Shown piece by piece: positions 54,587 through 62,669 of a stretch of 64,000 nt of DNA. This stretch comes from Actinomycetes bacterium (lineage in GTDB: Bacteria; Actinomycetota; Acidimicrobiia; Acidimicrobiales; Bog-793). The translations under genes and the position numbers were made by a program. The number at the start of each line of letters is the position of its first letter. The first letter of the stretch is position 1. Where the stretch lies: NCBI GenBank assembly GCA_021798985.1, contig JAJZBI010000014.1, forward strand, positions 28,055-92,054, in the 5' to 3' direction. The notes beneath the pieces are model-generated. The model saw nothing but the letters and a program-made list of their open reading frames with translations, did not search any database and had not been told where the DNA came from.

Positions 54587-55207
54587 CTACTCGGTCCCGA
54601 ACAGCCGGTCGCCGAAGTCCCCGAGGCCCGGGATGATGTAGGCCTGGTCGTTCAGGCCTTCGTCGATCGAGGCGGTCACGATGTCGACCGCGGGGTGCAG
54701 CGCCTGCAGGTGGGCGACGCCCTCGGGGGCGGCGACCACCGACAGCAAGGTGATCGAGCCGGCGCCGACGTGCTCGAGCGCGCCGCAGGCGGCTGCGGCC
54801 GAGCCCCCGGTCGCGAGCATCGGGTCGAGCAGCAGCACCGCCCGGCCGCCGAGGGGCGGCAGCTTGGAGTAGTAGAGCGAGGGCTCGAAGGTCGCGTGGT
54901 CCCGCTCGAGGCCCACGTAGCCCACGGTCACCTCAGGGAACAGCTCGGTGACGGCCTCGAGCATCCCGAGCCCGGCGCGCAGCACGGGCACCGCGACGAG
55001 GTGCTGGGCGAGGCGGACGCCGGCGGTGGTGCCGAGCGGCGTCGCCACCTCGATCGGCGCGGTGGGGATCTGGCGCGTCGCCTCGAGGCAGAGCACGAGG
55101 GCGAGGCGCTTGGCGAGCAGGCGGAACAGCGGCGGCGGCGTCGCGGCGTCGCGCAGCGCGGCGAGCATGGACTTGGCGAGCGGGTGCTCGACGACTTGGA
55201 CGGCCAC
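54587..55207 (-). CDS. upp: Uracil phosphoribosyltransferase
   Basis: Makes UMP from uracil and PRPP. 206 residues from GTG 55207, normal. PLAKSMLAALRD near residue 10, the PRPP loop LLLDPMLATGGSAAAA near 125 and uracil-binding GLGDFGDRLFGT at the C-terminus. GAGGAG lies five bases before the GTG. The open frame upstream is antisense/out-of-frame overlap with the aldehyde dehydrogenase and is not part of the gene. Downstream in the deoC-aldH-aldH-upp run. Confidence 0.94.
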   Translation of the reverse strand: MAVQVVEHPLAKSMLAALRDAATPPPLFRLLAKRLALVLCLEATRQIPTAPIEVATPLGTTAGVRLAQHLVAVPVLRAGLGMLEAVTELFPEVTVGYVGLERDHATFEPSLYYSKLPPLGGRAVLLLDPMLATGGSAAAACGALEHVGAGSITLLSVVAAPEGVAHLQALHPAVDIVTASIDEGLNDQAYIIPGLGDFGDRLFGTE

Positions 55208-55239
55208 GGTGACTCCTCGGCAGGGCGCGCGGCGCGCGC

Positions 55240-56106
55240 TCAGGCACCGATCGGGTGCCAGACGGTCTTGGTCTCGACGAAGTGCAGCATGCGCCGGGGC
55301 GAGGGGCGGCGCTCCCAGTCCGGTGCCACCTCGCGCCGCAGCACCCGCTTGACGTTGTCGGCGGCGGCGCGCTCGAGCGCTGCGGCGTCTTGCTCGGAGA
55401 TCCCGCACAGGTCGAGGCCGTCGACGTCGCGGTGCGCGGCGAGGACCGGGGCGAGCTCGGCGAGCCGCCCGGTGAGGAGGTTCACGACACCGCCGGGGAC
55501 GTCGGAGGTGGCGAGCACCTCGGCGAAGGTCACCGCCGGCACCGGCCGCTCCTCGCTCGCCACAACGACGGCCGCGTTGCCCGTCACGATCACCGGGGCG
55601 AGCACGCTGACGAGCCCGAGCAGCGAGGAGCCCGGCGGGGCGACGACCCCGATCACGCCGGTCGGCTCGGGGAGCGAGAAGTTGAAATACGGGCCGGCGA
55701 CCGGGTTGGCGGCCCCGGCGATTTGGGCGAGCTTGTCCGACCAGCCGGCGTAGTAGACGAGCCGGTCGACCGATGCGGCGACGAGGCGCCCCGCCTCGGC
55801 GCCGGCGAGCCCCTCGCTGCGCGCCACCTGCTCGGCGAACTGCGCGGCGCGCTCCTCGAGCATCTCGGCGATGCGGTAGAGGACCTGGCCGCGGTTGTAG
55901 GCCGTGGTGCGCGCCCACTTGGGCTGCGCGGCGCGCGCCGCCACGACGGCGTCGCGTAGGTCCTTTCGCGAGGCGAGCGCGGCGTTGGCGAGGAGCGCGC
56001 CGTCCGCGGCGTGCACGGGGTAGGAGCGCCCCGACTCCGAACGGGGGAACGCCCCGGCGACATAGAGCTTGTAGGTCTTGTTGACCGCCAGACGGCCCTC
56101 AGGCAT
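55240..56106 (-). CDS. Truncated aldehyde-dehydrogenase-family protein
   Basis: 288 residues matching the N-terminal and part of the cofactor domain of aldehyde dehydrogenases (KLYVAGAFPRSESG, ALASRKDLRDAVVAARAAQ, GVIGVVAPPGSSLLGLVSVLAP, VPGGVVNLLTG). The region with the LELGGK glutamate and the catalytic cysteine is replaced by a short tail. The gene is intact, starts inside the end of the full-length ALDH gene (8-base overlap) and ends cleanly, so it is not an obvious pseudogene. A non-catalytic partner subunit for the upstream ALDH is likely; shorter ALDH partners beside deoC occur in other actinobacteria (from memory). Confidence 0.8.
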   Translation of the reverse strand: MPEGRLAVNKTYKLYVAGAFPRSESGRSYPVHAADGALLANAALASRKDLRDAVVAARAAQPKWARTTAYNRGQVLYRIAEMLEERAAQFAEQVARSEGLAGAEAGRLVAASVDRLVYYAGWSDKLAQIAGAANPVAGPYFNFSLPEPTGVIGVVAPPGSSLLGLVSVLAPVIVTGNAAVVVASEERPVPAVTFAEVLATSDVPGGVVNLLTGRLAELAPVLAAHRDVDGLDLCGISEQDAAALERAAADNVKRVLRREVAPDWERRPSPRRMLHFVETKTVWHPIGA

Positions 56107-57535
56107 CGAGGTACTCCTCGAGGCCGTGGCGGCCGCCCTCGCGGCCAAAGCCGGACTCGCGGTAGCCGCCAAAGGGGCTCGTCGGGTCGAAGCGGTTGAA
56201 GGTGTTCGCCCACACGACCCCGGCGCGCAGCCGGTCGGCCATCCACAAGATGCGGCTCCCCTTTTCCGTCCAGACCCCGGCCGACAGGCCATAGGTCGTG
56301 TTGTTGGCCTTCTGGACCGCCTCGTCGGGCGTGCGGAAGGTGAGGACCGAGAGGACCGGGCCGAAGATCTCCTCGCGGGCGATGCGCTGGGATGGCGCGA
56401 CACCGGTGAAGATCGTCGGGGGGAACCAGTAGCCGCGCTCGGGGATCGCACAGCTCGGCGACCACCGCTCGGCGCCCTCGCGCTCGCCCGAGGCGGCCAG
56501 CTCCACGATCTTGTCGAGCTGGCGCCCGGAGTTGATGGCCCCGATGTCGGTGTTCTTGTCGAGCGGGTCGCCGAGGCGCAAGGTCCCGAGCCGCTCTTTC
56601 AGCGCGTCGAGCACGCCTTCGGCCACCGACTCCTGGACGAGCAGGCGCGAGCCGGCACAGCAGACGTGGCCCTGGTTGAAGAAGATGCCGTTGACGATCC
56701 CCTCGATCGCCTGGGAGAGCGGGGCGTCTTCGAAGACGATGTTCGCCGCCTTGCCGCCGAGCTCGAGGCTGAGGCGGGTCCGGGTCCCCGCGAGCTCGCG
56801 CTGGATCGCCTTGCCGACCTCGGTCGAGCCGGTGAAGGCCACCTTGTCGAGGTCCCGGCGGGCCACGAGCGCGGCGCCCGTCGCGCCGTCCCCGGTGAGG
56901 ATGTTGACGACCCCGGGGGGGAGCTCGGCCTGCTGGAAGATCTCGGCGAGCAGGAGCGCCGACAGCGGCGTCGTCTCGGCGGGTTTCAGGACGCACGTGC
57001 TGCCGGTCGCGAGCGCCGGCGCGAGCTTCCAGGCCGCCATCAACAGCGGGAAGTTCCAGGGGATGATCTGGCCGGCGACGCCGAGGGGACGGGGGGCGGG
57101 GCCAAAGCCGGCGTAGTCGAGCTTGTCTGCCCAGCCTGCGTAGTAGAAGAAGTGGGCGGCCGCCAGGGGGACATCGACGTCGCGGGACTCCCGGATGGGC
57201 TTGCCGTTGTCGAGGCTCTCGAGCACGGCGAGCTCGCGGGCGCGCTCTTGGATGATCCTCGCCACGCGGAACAGGTACTTGCCTCGCTCGGCGCCGGGCA
57301 TCGGGGCCCACACCTCGCGCTGGGCCCGGCGCGCCGCCGCGACGGCGCGCTCCACGTCCCCGGCACCCGCCAGGGCGACCTCGGCGAGCACCTCTTCGGT
57401 TGCCGGGCTGATCGTGTTGAAGCTGCCGCCGTCGACCGGCTCGACGAACGCGCCGTCGATGAACAGGCCGTAGCTCGAGCGCAGCGACACGACAGCGCGC
57501 GACTCGGGGGCGGGGGCGTACTCGAAGCGGGCCAT
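56099..57535 (-). CDS. NAD(P)-dependent aldehyde dehydrogenase
   Basis: 478 residues, complete: GVAGQIIPWNFPLLMAAWKL near residue 150, FTGSTEVGK near 228, catalytic Glu in LELGGKAA near 250, catalytic Cys in QGHVCCAGSR near 285, and EIFGPVLSVLTF near 380. Encoded 4 bases after deoC; deoC releases acetaldehyde, so oxidation of acetaldehyde to acetate is the natural proposal. ATG 57535 is chosen over 57571, which would overlap deoC. Confidence 0.9.
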   Translation of the reverse strand: MARFEYAPAPESRAVVSLRSSYGLFIDGAFVEPVDGGSFNTISPATEEVLAEVALAGAGDVERAVAAARRAQREVWAPMPGAERGKYLFRVARIIQERARELAVLESLDNGKPIRESRDVDVPLAAAHFFYYAGWADKLDYAGFGPAPRPLGVAGQIIPWNFPLLMAAWKLAPALATGSTCVLKPAETTPLSALLLAEIFQQAELPPGVVNILTGDGATGAALVARRDLDKVAFTGSTEVGKAIQRELAGTRTRLSLELGGKAANIVFEDAPLSQAIEGIVNGIFFNQGHVCCAGSRLLVQESVAEGVLDALKERLGTLRLGDPLDKNTDIGAINSGRQLDKIVELAASGEREGAERWSPSCAIPERGYWFPPTIFTGVAPSQRIAREEIFGPVLSVLTFRTPDEAVQKANNTTYGLSAGVWTEKGSRILWMADRLRAGVVWANTFNRFDPTSPFGGYRESGFGREGGRHGLEEYLDA

Positions 57536-57539
57536 CGCG

Positions 57540-58538
57540 CTACTCGACGCTGAAGTCCTGGGAGCCGGCATAGGCGCCGGTCCGCTGCTTGCGCCGCTGC
57601 ATCAACAAGTCGTTCAGCAGGCTCGAGGCACCGAGGCGGAGCAGCTCAGGCTCGAGCCAGGCCTCGCCGGCCACCTCGTTGGCGAGCACGAGGTAGCGGA
57701 TCGCGTCCTTGGTGCTGCGGATCCCGCCGGCGAACTTCACGCCGACCAGGCGGCCGGTCGCCGCGGCGAAGTCGCGCACGGCCTCGAGCATGACGAGGCC
57801 GACGGGCAAGGTGGAGGCGGGTGCGACCTTGCCGGTCGAGGTCTTGATGAAGTCGGCCCCGGCGAGCATGGCCGTCCAGCTCGCCCGGCGGACGTTGTCG
57901 TAGGTGGCGAGCTCGCCGGTCTCGAGGATCACCTTCAGGTGCGCCGGCCCGCACGCCGCCTTCACCGCTTGGACCTCTTCGAGCACCCGGCCGTAGTGGC
58001 CGGCGAGGAACGCGCCGCGGTCGATCACCATGTCCACCTCGTCGGCGCCCGCCTCGAGTGCGTCGCGCACGTCGGCGAGCTTGACCGCGCGCGAGGCGCG
58101 GCCGGAGGGGAACGCGGTCGCCACCGAGGCGACCTTGACCGGCGAGGAGCCAAGCGCCGATCTGGCGACACCGACGAGGTCAGGATAGACGCACACCGCC
58201 GCCACGGGCGGGACGCTGGGGTCCTCGGGGTCGGGCCGACCCGCCTTCATGCAGAGCGCATGTACTTTCCCGGGGGTGTCGGCACCCTCGAGCGTCGTCA
58301 GGTCGACCATCGAGATCGCGGTGTCGATGGCCCACGCCTTGGCGGCGGCCTTGATCGAGCGGGTGGCCAGCGCCGCCGCCCGCTGGTCGGCGCCCACCTG
58401 ATCGACGCCGGGAAGGCCAGCGAGGAAGCGCCGGAGCGCGGTCTCCGAGCTCGTCACCTCGGCGAGCGCGGCCCCGACCTGCGCCGGCGCCATCTCACCG
58501 GAGGCCACCACGCGCAGTTGGTCTCCCGCTGTGCTCAT
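57540..58538 (-). CDS. deoC: Deoxyribose-phosphate aldolase
   Basis: Cleaves 2-deoxyribose 5-phosphate to acetaldehyde and glyceraldehyde 3-phosphate. 332 residues, about 70 longer than E. coli DeoC, with the extension at the N-terminus (as in other actinobacteria). Core: AVCVYPDLV, VASVATAFPSG, ADEVDMVIDRG, LKVILETGEL and the Schiff-base lysine in FIKTSTGKV near residue 230, then GVKFAGGIRS. First gene of the deoC-aldH-aldH-upp run; a -10-like TAGCCT lies at 58596-58601 with a GGCAGGGA ribosome site before ATG 58538. Confidence 0.94.
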   Translation of the reverse strand: MSTAGDQLRVVASGEMAPAQVGAALAEVTSSETALRRFLAGLPGVDQVGADQRAAALATRSIKAAAKAWAIDTAISMVDLTTLEGADTPGKVHALCMKAGRPDPEDPSVPPVAAVCVYPDLVGVARSALGSSPVKVASVATAFPSGRASRAVKLADVRDALEAGADEVDMVIDRGAFLAGHYGRVLEEVQAVKAACGPAHLKVILETGELATYDNVRRASWTAMLAGADFIKTSTGKVAPASTLPVGLVMLEAVRDFAAATGRLVGVKFAGGIRSTKDAIRYLVLANEVAGEAWLEPELLRLGASSLLNDLLMQRRKQRTGAYAGSQDFSVE

Positions 58539-58595
58539 CGTCCCTGCCTGTTGGGCGGCGCTGCCTGCCGGTCTCCCGCCGGCACGGCCGCGCTC

Positions 58596-58601
58596 AGGCT
58601 A
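58596..58601 (-). promoter_or_regulatory. Candidate -10 element of the deoC operon
   Basis: TAGCCT on the minus strand, about 57 bases before the ATG, giving a leader of about 50 bases that contains GCCGG/CCGGC complementarity. Confidence 0.35.
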
Positions 58602-58635
58602 CTGGCTGGCAGAGCGACCGGCCCGGTGCGCCGCG

Positions 58636-59241
58636 TCACTCCTCGCCCTCCTCCTCGTCGGCGGGGAGGAAGGCGAGGTCCAAGTCGGCGAGGCGCACGA
58701 GGCCGGACGCAATCCAGCGCGCGAGCGCCCCGACCTGCTCGTCGAGCTTCTCGGGATCCTCGAGCACGGCCTCTTCGAGGCGGTAGGCGCCCTGGTAGGC
58801 GATCTCGATGGCGCAGGCCGGCGGGCCCGAATCCCGATGCACCTGCTCGATCGTCGGCCCGGTGCGCTCAAGCCGCTCGCCGCCGATCTCAGGAACGCTC
58901 TCGCCGAGCGCGGCGATCACGACCTCAGGGTCGGGCGGCGCGGCCAGGCGCTGGAGGCGCAGGGCGACCTCGACGACGACCTCGGGGCGCTCGGCGGGGG
59001 ACTCGCCGATCGACCAGGAGCGGTACGCGCTCTGGCTCCACGTCGGCCACTCGAGGCTGAGATCCGCGCGCACGCGCGGCGGGCTCTGCTCGCCGGGCAG
59101 GCTGTAGGAGGTCTCAAAGGACACGTCGCCCAAGAACACGTCGACCTGGAAGCGCTCCTCGACCGCGAGCTGCTCAAGGAGCGCGCCTTCGAGGGCCTCG
59201 CGGATCGCTCCGATGAGGTCGAGGAGAATGTGGTCGATCAC
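58636..59241 (-). CDS. Hypothetical protein, 201 residues
   Basis: Not recognised. It starts at GTG 59241 with a -10-like TAGCCT 9 bases upstream. The sequence opens with an amphipathic stretch (IDHILLDLIGAIREALEGALL), followed by a beta-rich middle (FQVDVFLGDVSFETSYSLPG, VRADLSLEWPTWSQSAYRSW) and ends in a Glu-rich tail (DEEEGEE). No signal peptide or membrane helix. Divergent from the glycerophosphodiesterase gene, with only 18 bases between start codons. Confidence 0.6.
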   Translation of the reverse strand: MIDHILLDLIGAIREALEGALLEQLAVEERFQVDVFLGDVSFETSYSLPGEQSPPRVRADLSLEWPTWSQSAYRSWSIGESPAERPEVVVEVALRLQRLAAPPDPEVVIAALGESVPEIGGERLERTGPTIEQVHRDSGPPACAIEIAYQGAYRLEEAVLEDPEKLDEQVGALARWIASGLVRLADLDLAFLPADEEEGEE

Positions 59242-59250
59242 GGCCTCAGG

Positions 59251-59256
59251 AGGCTA
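59251..59256 (-). promoter_or_regulatory. -10 element of the 201-residue hypothetical gene
   Basis: TAGCCT on the minus strand 9 bases before GTG 59241. On the other strand the same bases overlap the AGGAGG ribosome site (59248-59253) of the divergent gene. Confidence 0.35.
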
Positions 59257-59259
59257 GTC

Positions 59260-60138
59260 GTGCACGACAATCCCTGGCTCGAGCGGCGGGTGCTCGCCTA
59301 CGCCCACCAGGGCGGCGCTCGCGAGGCGCCCTCGAGCACGCGCTACGCGATCGACCGAGCGCTCGCGAATGGCGCGGACGCCATCGAGCTCGACGTCCAT
59401 GCCAGCGCGGATGGTGAGCTCGTCGTCTGCCACGACCCGACGGTCGATCGGACCACCAACGGCCACGGCGCCATCGCCGCCATGAGGCTCGCCGAGCTGC
59501 GCTCGCTCGATGCGGCGCACTACTTCGTCGCGGGCGAGGGGTCGGTGCGCGATCGTCCAGCCCTGGACTACCCCCTGCGGGGCCTCGCTCCCGCCGATGC
59601 GCGCCTTCGCATCCTCACGCTCCGCGAGGTGCTCGAGGCCACGCGCGGGGTGCTGCTCAACATCGACGTCAAGCAGACCGCACCGGCGGTGCCCGCCTAC
59701 GAGGACCGCCTCGTCGCCGCCTTGCGCGAGCACGGGCGCACGGCGGACGTGATCGTGGCCTCTTTCCAAGAGGCGGCGATCGAGCGGGTGCACGCGCTCG
59801 CGCCCGAGATCGCGCTCTCCCCCCAACGCCGCGGCATCGCCACCTTCCTCGCCGCCGTCCTCACCCGCCGGCGCCCGCCCGACTGGCTGCGCCGCTACGC
59901 CGCGCTGCAGGTGCCGGCGCGAGTGCGCGGCGTGCGCATCGTCACCCGGCGCTTCGTCGAGGCGGCCCACGGCCTCGGCCTGGCGGTGCACGTCTGGACG
60001 ATCAACGACGCGGACGAGATGGCGGCGCTCCTCGACGACGGCGTCGACGGCATCATGTCAGACGTCCCCTCGGTGCTCGCCGCGACGCTTCAGCGAAGCG
60101 GCGCTCCGCGCTGGTCGGGGCGAGCCGGCGGGAACTGA
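59260..60138 (+). CDS. Glycerophosphodiester phosphodiesterase
   Basis: Hydrolyses glycerophosphodiesters to glycerol 3-phosphate and alcohol. 292 residues of the GDPD TIM barrel: AHQGGAREAPSSTRYAIDRAL with the catalytic His (Gln replaces the usual Arg of HRG), then DAIELDVHASADGELVVCHDPTVDRTTNG holding the metal-binding Glu/Asp and second His, VLLNIDVKQ, and WTINDADEMAALLDDGVDGIMSD at the end. GTG 59260 has a perfect AGGAGG six bases upstream. No signal peptide, so cytoplasmic. Confidence 0.9.
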   Translation: MHDNPWLERRVLAYAHQGGAREAPSSTRYAIDRALANGADAIELDVHASADGELVVCHDPTVDRTTNGHGAIAAMRLAELRSLDAAHYFVAGEGSVRDRPALDYPLRGLAPADARLRILTLREVLEATRGVLLNIDVKQTAPAVPAYEDRLVAALREHGRTADVIVASFQEAAIERVHALAPEIALSPQRRGIATFLAAVLTRRRPPDWLRRYAALQVPARVRGVRIVTRRFVEAAHGLGLAVHVWTINDADEMAALLDDGVDGIMSDVPSVLAATLQRSGAPRWSGRAGGN

Positions 60139-60146
60139 GGGGCGTC

Positions 60147-60152
60147 TACGCT
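60147..60152 (+). promoter_or_regulatory. Candidate -10 element of ychF
   Basis: TACGCT, about 33 bases before the GTG at 60186, just after the glycerophosphodiesterase stop. A ribosome site GGTGGAGG (60170-60177) follows at a suitable distance. Confidence 0.3.
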
Positions 60153-60185
60153 TCCGCGCTCGGGCGATAGGTGGAGGAACGGTTC

Positions 60186-61271
60186 GTGGCGCTCTCGGTC
60201 GGCATTGTGGGTCTCCCCAACGTGGGCAAGTCCACCTTGTTCAACGCGCTCACGAACAACGGCGTCCTGGCGGCGAACTACCCCTTTGCGACGATCGACC
60301 CCAACGTCGGGGTGGTGTCGGTGCCCGACGAGCGGCTCGGGCGTCTCGCTGAACTCTTCCACTCCGAGCGCATCGTGCCGGCGACGGTGACCTTCGTCGA
60401 CATCGCGGGCATCGTCCGGGGTGCCTCAGAGGGCCAGGGGCTGGGCAATAAGTTCCTCGCCGCGATCCGCGAGGCGGACGCAATCTGCCAGGTCGTGCGC
60501 GTCTTCGACGACCCCGACGTCATCCACGTGGAGGGCAAGGTCGATCCCGCCGCCGATATCTCGACGGTCGAGACCGAGCTCGTGCTTGCCGACTTGCAGA
60601 CCATCGACAACCGGATCGGGCGGCTCGAGCGCGAAGCGCGCGCTCGAGCCGAGCTCGGCGCCACCTTGGCGGTCGTCCGCGCCGCGCGGGCGATCCTCGA
60701 CGAGGGCCGGCCGGTCGCACCGGCGATCGCCACGGGTCAGCTCGATCCCGAGCCGCTCGCCGACCTGCACCTGCTCACCGCCAAGCCCTTCGTCTACGTC
60801 TTCAACGTCGACGAGTCGGCGCTCGGCGACGAGAACCTCGCCCGCGAGCTCGCGGCGATGGTGGCGCCCGCACAATCGGTGGTGCTGTGCGCCCAGCTCG
60901 AGGCCGAGCTGGCGGCGCTGGCCGCGGACGAGGCGGCGGAGCTGCTCGAGTCTTACGGCCTATCCGAATCGGGCCTCGCACGGCTCGCCCGGGTGAGCTT
61001 CGCGGCGCTCGGCCTGCAGACCTACCTCACCGCCGGGCCAAAGGAGGCGCGCGCCTGGACGATCCACGCCGGCGACACCGCGCCCGAGGCTGCCGGCGTG
61101 ATCCACAGCGACTTCCAGCGCGGCTTCATCAAGGCGGAGGTGATCGGCTATGAGGACCTGCTCGCCGCTGGCTCGGTCGCCGCGGCCCGAGCAGCCGGCA
61201 AGGCACGCGTGGAGGGTCGGGACTACGTCATGCGCGACGGGGACGTGGTTGAGTTCCGCTTCAACGTGTGA
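60186..61271 (+). CDS. ychF: Redox-regulated ATPase YchF (Obg family)
   Basis: Ribosome-associated ATPase of the Obg/TRAFAC class. About 361 residues: P-loop [14 protein letters not shown] at residue 7, switch [12 protein letters not shown]3 [20 protein letters not shown], the NVDE segment that replaces NKxD and gives ATP preference, and the C-terminal TGS domain ([20 protein letters not shown] to [11 protein letters not shown]). GTG 60186 is preferred because homology starts there and GGAGG is 8 bases upstream; an in-frame GTG at 60171 overlaps that site. Confidence 0.93.
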   Translation: MALSVGIVGLPNVGKSTLFNALTNNGVLAANYPFATIDPNVGVVSVPDERLGRLAELFHSERIVPATVTFVDIAGIVRGASEGQGLGNKFLAAIREADAICQVVRVFDDPDVIHVEGKVDPAADISTVETELVLADLQTIDNRIGRLEREARARAELGATLAVVRAARAILDEGRPVAPAIATGQLDPEPLADLHLLTAKPFVYVFNVDESALGDENLARELAAMVAPAQSVVLCAQLEAELAALAADEAAELLESYGLSESGLARLARVSFAALGLQTYLTAGPKEARAWTIHAGDTAPEAAGVIHSDFQRGFIKAEVIGYEDLLAAGSVAAARAAGKARVEGRDYVMRDGDVVEFRFNV

Positions 61272-61549
61272 GGAGCGCTCGCTCGCGGTGAGCCCCCGGT
61301 CCGTCGGTCGACACTTCACGCTGTCGATGCAACGCTTGGCGAGCGGTGTGGCCTTCGCCGATCAGCTCTGCAACGTGCCCCCGCTCGTCGCGGCCTCGGC
61401 CGTGATGAGCCGCACGTCGCTGCTCAGCTACCTAGAACCGTGACCACCCAACGCGGCGAACCGGCGTCGCCCCGACCGGTCGTTCCGCGCCGCTCTTGTC
61501 GGGTCCGCGGTATTGGTTGGGGCGGCCGCAGATTTGGCAGTCTGAGTCG
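61272..61549. other. Intergenic stretch, nothing recognised
   Basis: 278 bases between ychF and the broken methyltransferase. Open frames here lack ribosome sites and recognisable content. No terminator hairpin with T run and no tRNA fold were seen. Confidence 0.5.
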
Positions 61550-62280
61550 GTGGTCGACGCGCTGTTCGCCAACTCCCGACTGGCTTCGCTGTACGACCCT
61601 CTCGACCCCGACCGCAGCGACCTCGATGCCTACGCCGCGATGGTCGAAGAGTTCGGTGCCAGCAGGGTGGTCGACCTCGGGTGCGGAACGGGCACGCTGG
61701 CTTGCCTGCTTGGCCAGCGGGGCGTCTCAGTCATCGGCGTCGACCCCGCGGCCGCCTCCTTGGCGGTTGCCCGCCGCAAGCCGCACGCTGAGAAGGTCCG
61801 TTGGGTCCACGGCGACGCCAGCGCCACGGCCGGCCGAGCGGCTGACCTCGTCACCATGACCGGCAACGTCGCCCAGGTGTTCGTCGCCGACGACGACTGG
61901 CACACCACGCTTCGGGCGGTCCGCACCGCCCCAAAGGCCGGCTGGTGTTCGAGACCCGGGACCCGGTTCGACGGGCATGGGAGGGTTGGACCCGCGCGGC
62001 GACGTGGAAGCGGGTGCACATTCCCGAGGTCGGCGAGGTCGAGACCTGGACCGACCTGATGGAGGTCGCCTTACCGTTGGTGTCCTTCCAGACGAGCTTC
62101 CTGTTCCGCTCGGACGGGACAGTGCTGACCTCTCGCTCCACGCTCAGGTTTCGCGATCGAGCCGAGGTGGCGGCGTCGTTGACGGCCAGCGGGTTCGTCG
62201 TCGACCCCGTGCGAGACGCTCCGGACCGACCGGGCCTGGAGATGGTCTTCGTCGCCGCTACCGGCTTGCCCTCGCCTTGA
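61550..62280 (+). pseudogene. Class I SAM-dependent methyltransferase, frameshifted
   Basis: Two frames together make one methyltransferase of about 243 residues. The first half runs from GTG 61550: VDALFANSRLASLYDPLDPD, SAM motif VVDLGCGTGTLACLLGQRG, VIGVDPAAASL, LVTMTGNVAQVF. The second resumes one frame later at RLVFETRDPVRRAWEGW and ends TGLPSP at 62280. The break is in the run CCCC at 61929-61932; one additional C would restore PKGRLVFETRD exactly. So it is either a one-base deletion in the genome or a homopolymer sequencing error. The intact relatives belong to small methyltransferases often found alone. The region looks accessory. Confidence 0.8.
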
Positions 62281-62669
62281 CGACCCTCGCCGAGTAGCCG
62301 CTCCGGTTTCACCTTGCCTCGCGGGGCTACGCCTGCAAATCCCTTCTTGTCGTTCTGGCGTTGTCGCCCTCATCGTCGGGCCGTTTCCAGATCGCCGGCT
62401 CGGTGCGGCTTCGCTGAGGTCGGTGGTGAACTCGCCGGCGTCATTCTGGGTGCTTTCCTCAGCGACGGACCTACGAGCCGATCGGTGCGTGCGTTCTGCA
62501 CGCAAGGTCGTCAGCGGCGCGTGCGCGAGAGCCGTCGTTCCGCGCCGCCGGGTCGTCGGACCGCGCAGGACGGCGCCCATCCAGATCGGGAAGTATGGCG
62601 TTGATGACCGGAAACGAGCGGCCGGTGGTCCACAGCCGGCGTCACGTGGCGAATCCCGACGCCGGGGGC
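62281..62669. other. Intergenic stretch, nothing recognised
   Basis: 389 bases with no supported gene. Composition looks less GC-biased than the rest of the window (runs such as AAATCCCTTCTTGTCGTTC). Short open frames cross it, but none has a start site or family resemblance. Possibly remnant DNA. Confidence 0.5.

Noticed and set aside
61150..61443. Small open frame overlapping the ychF 3' end
   Set aside because: No ribosome site, no homology-like pattern, and most of it lies out of frame within ychF.
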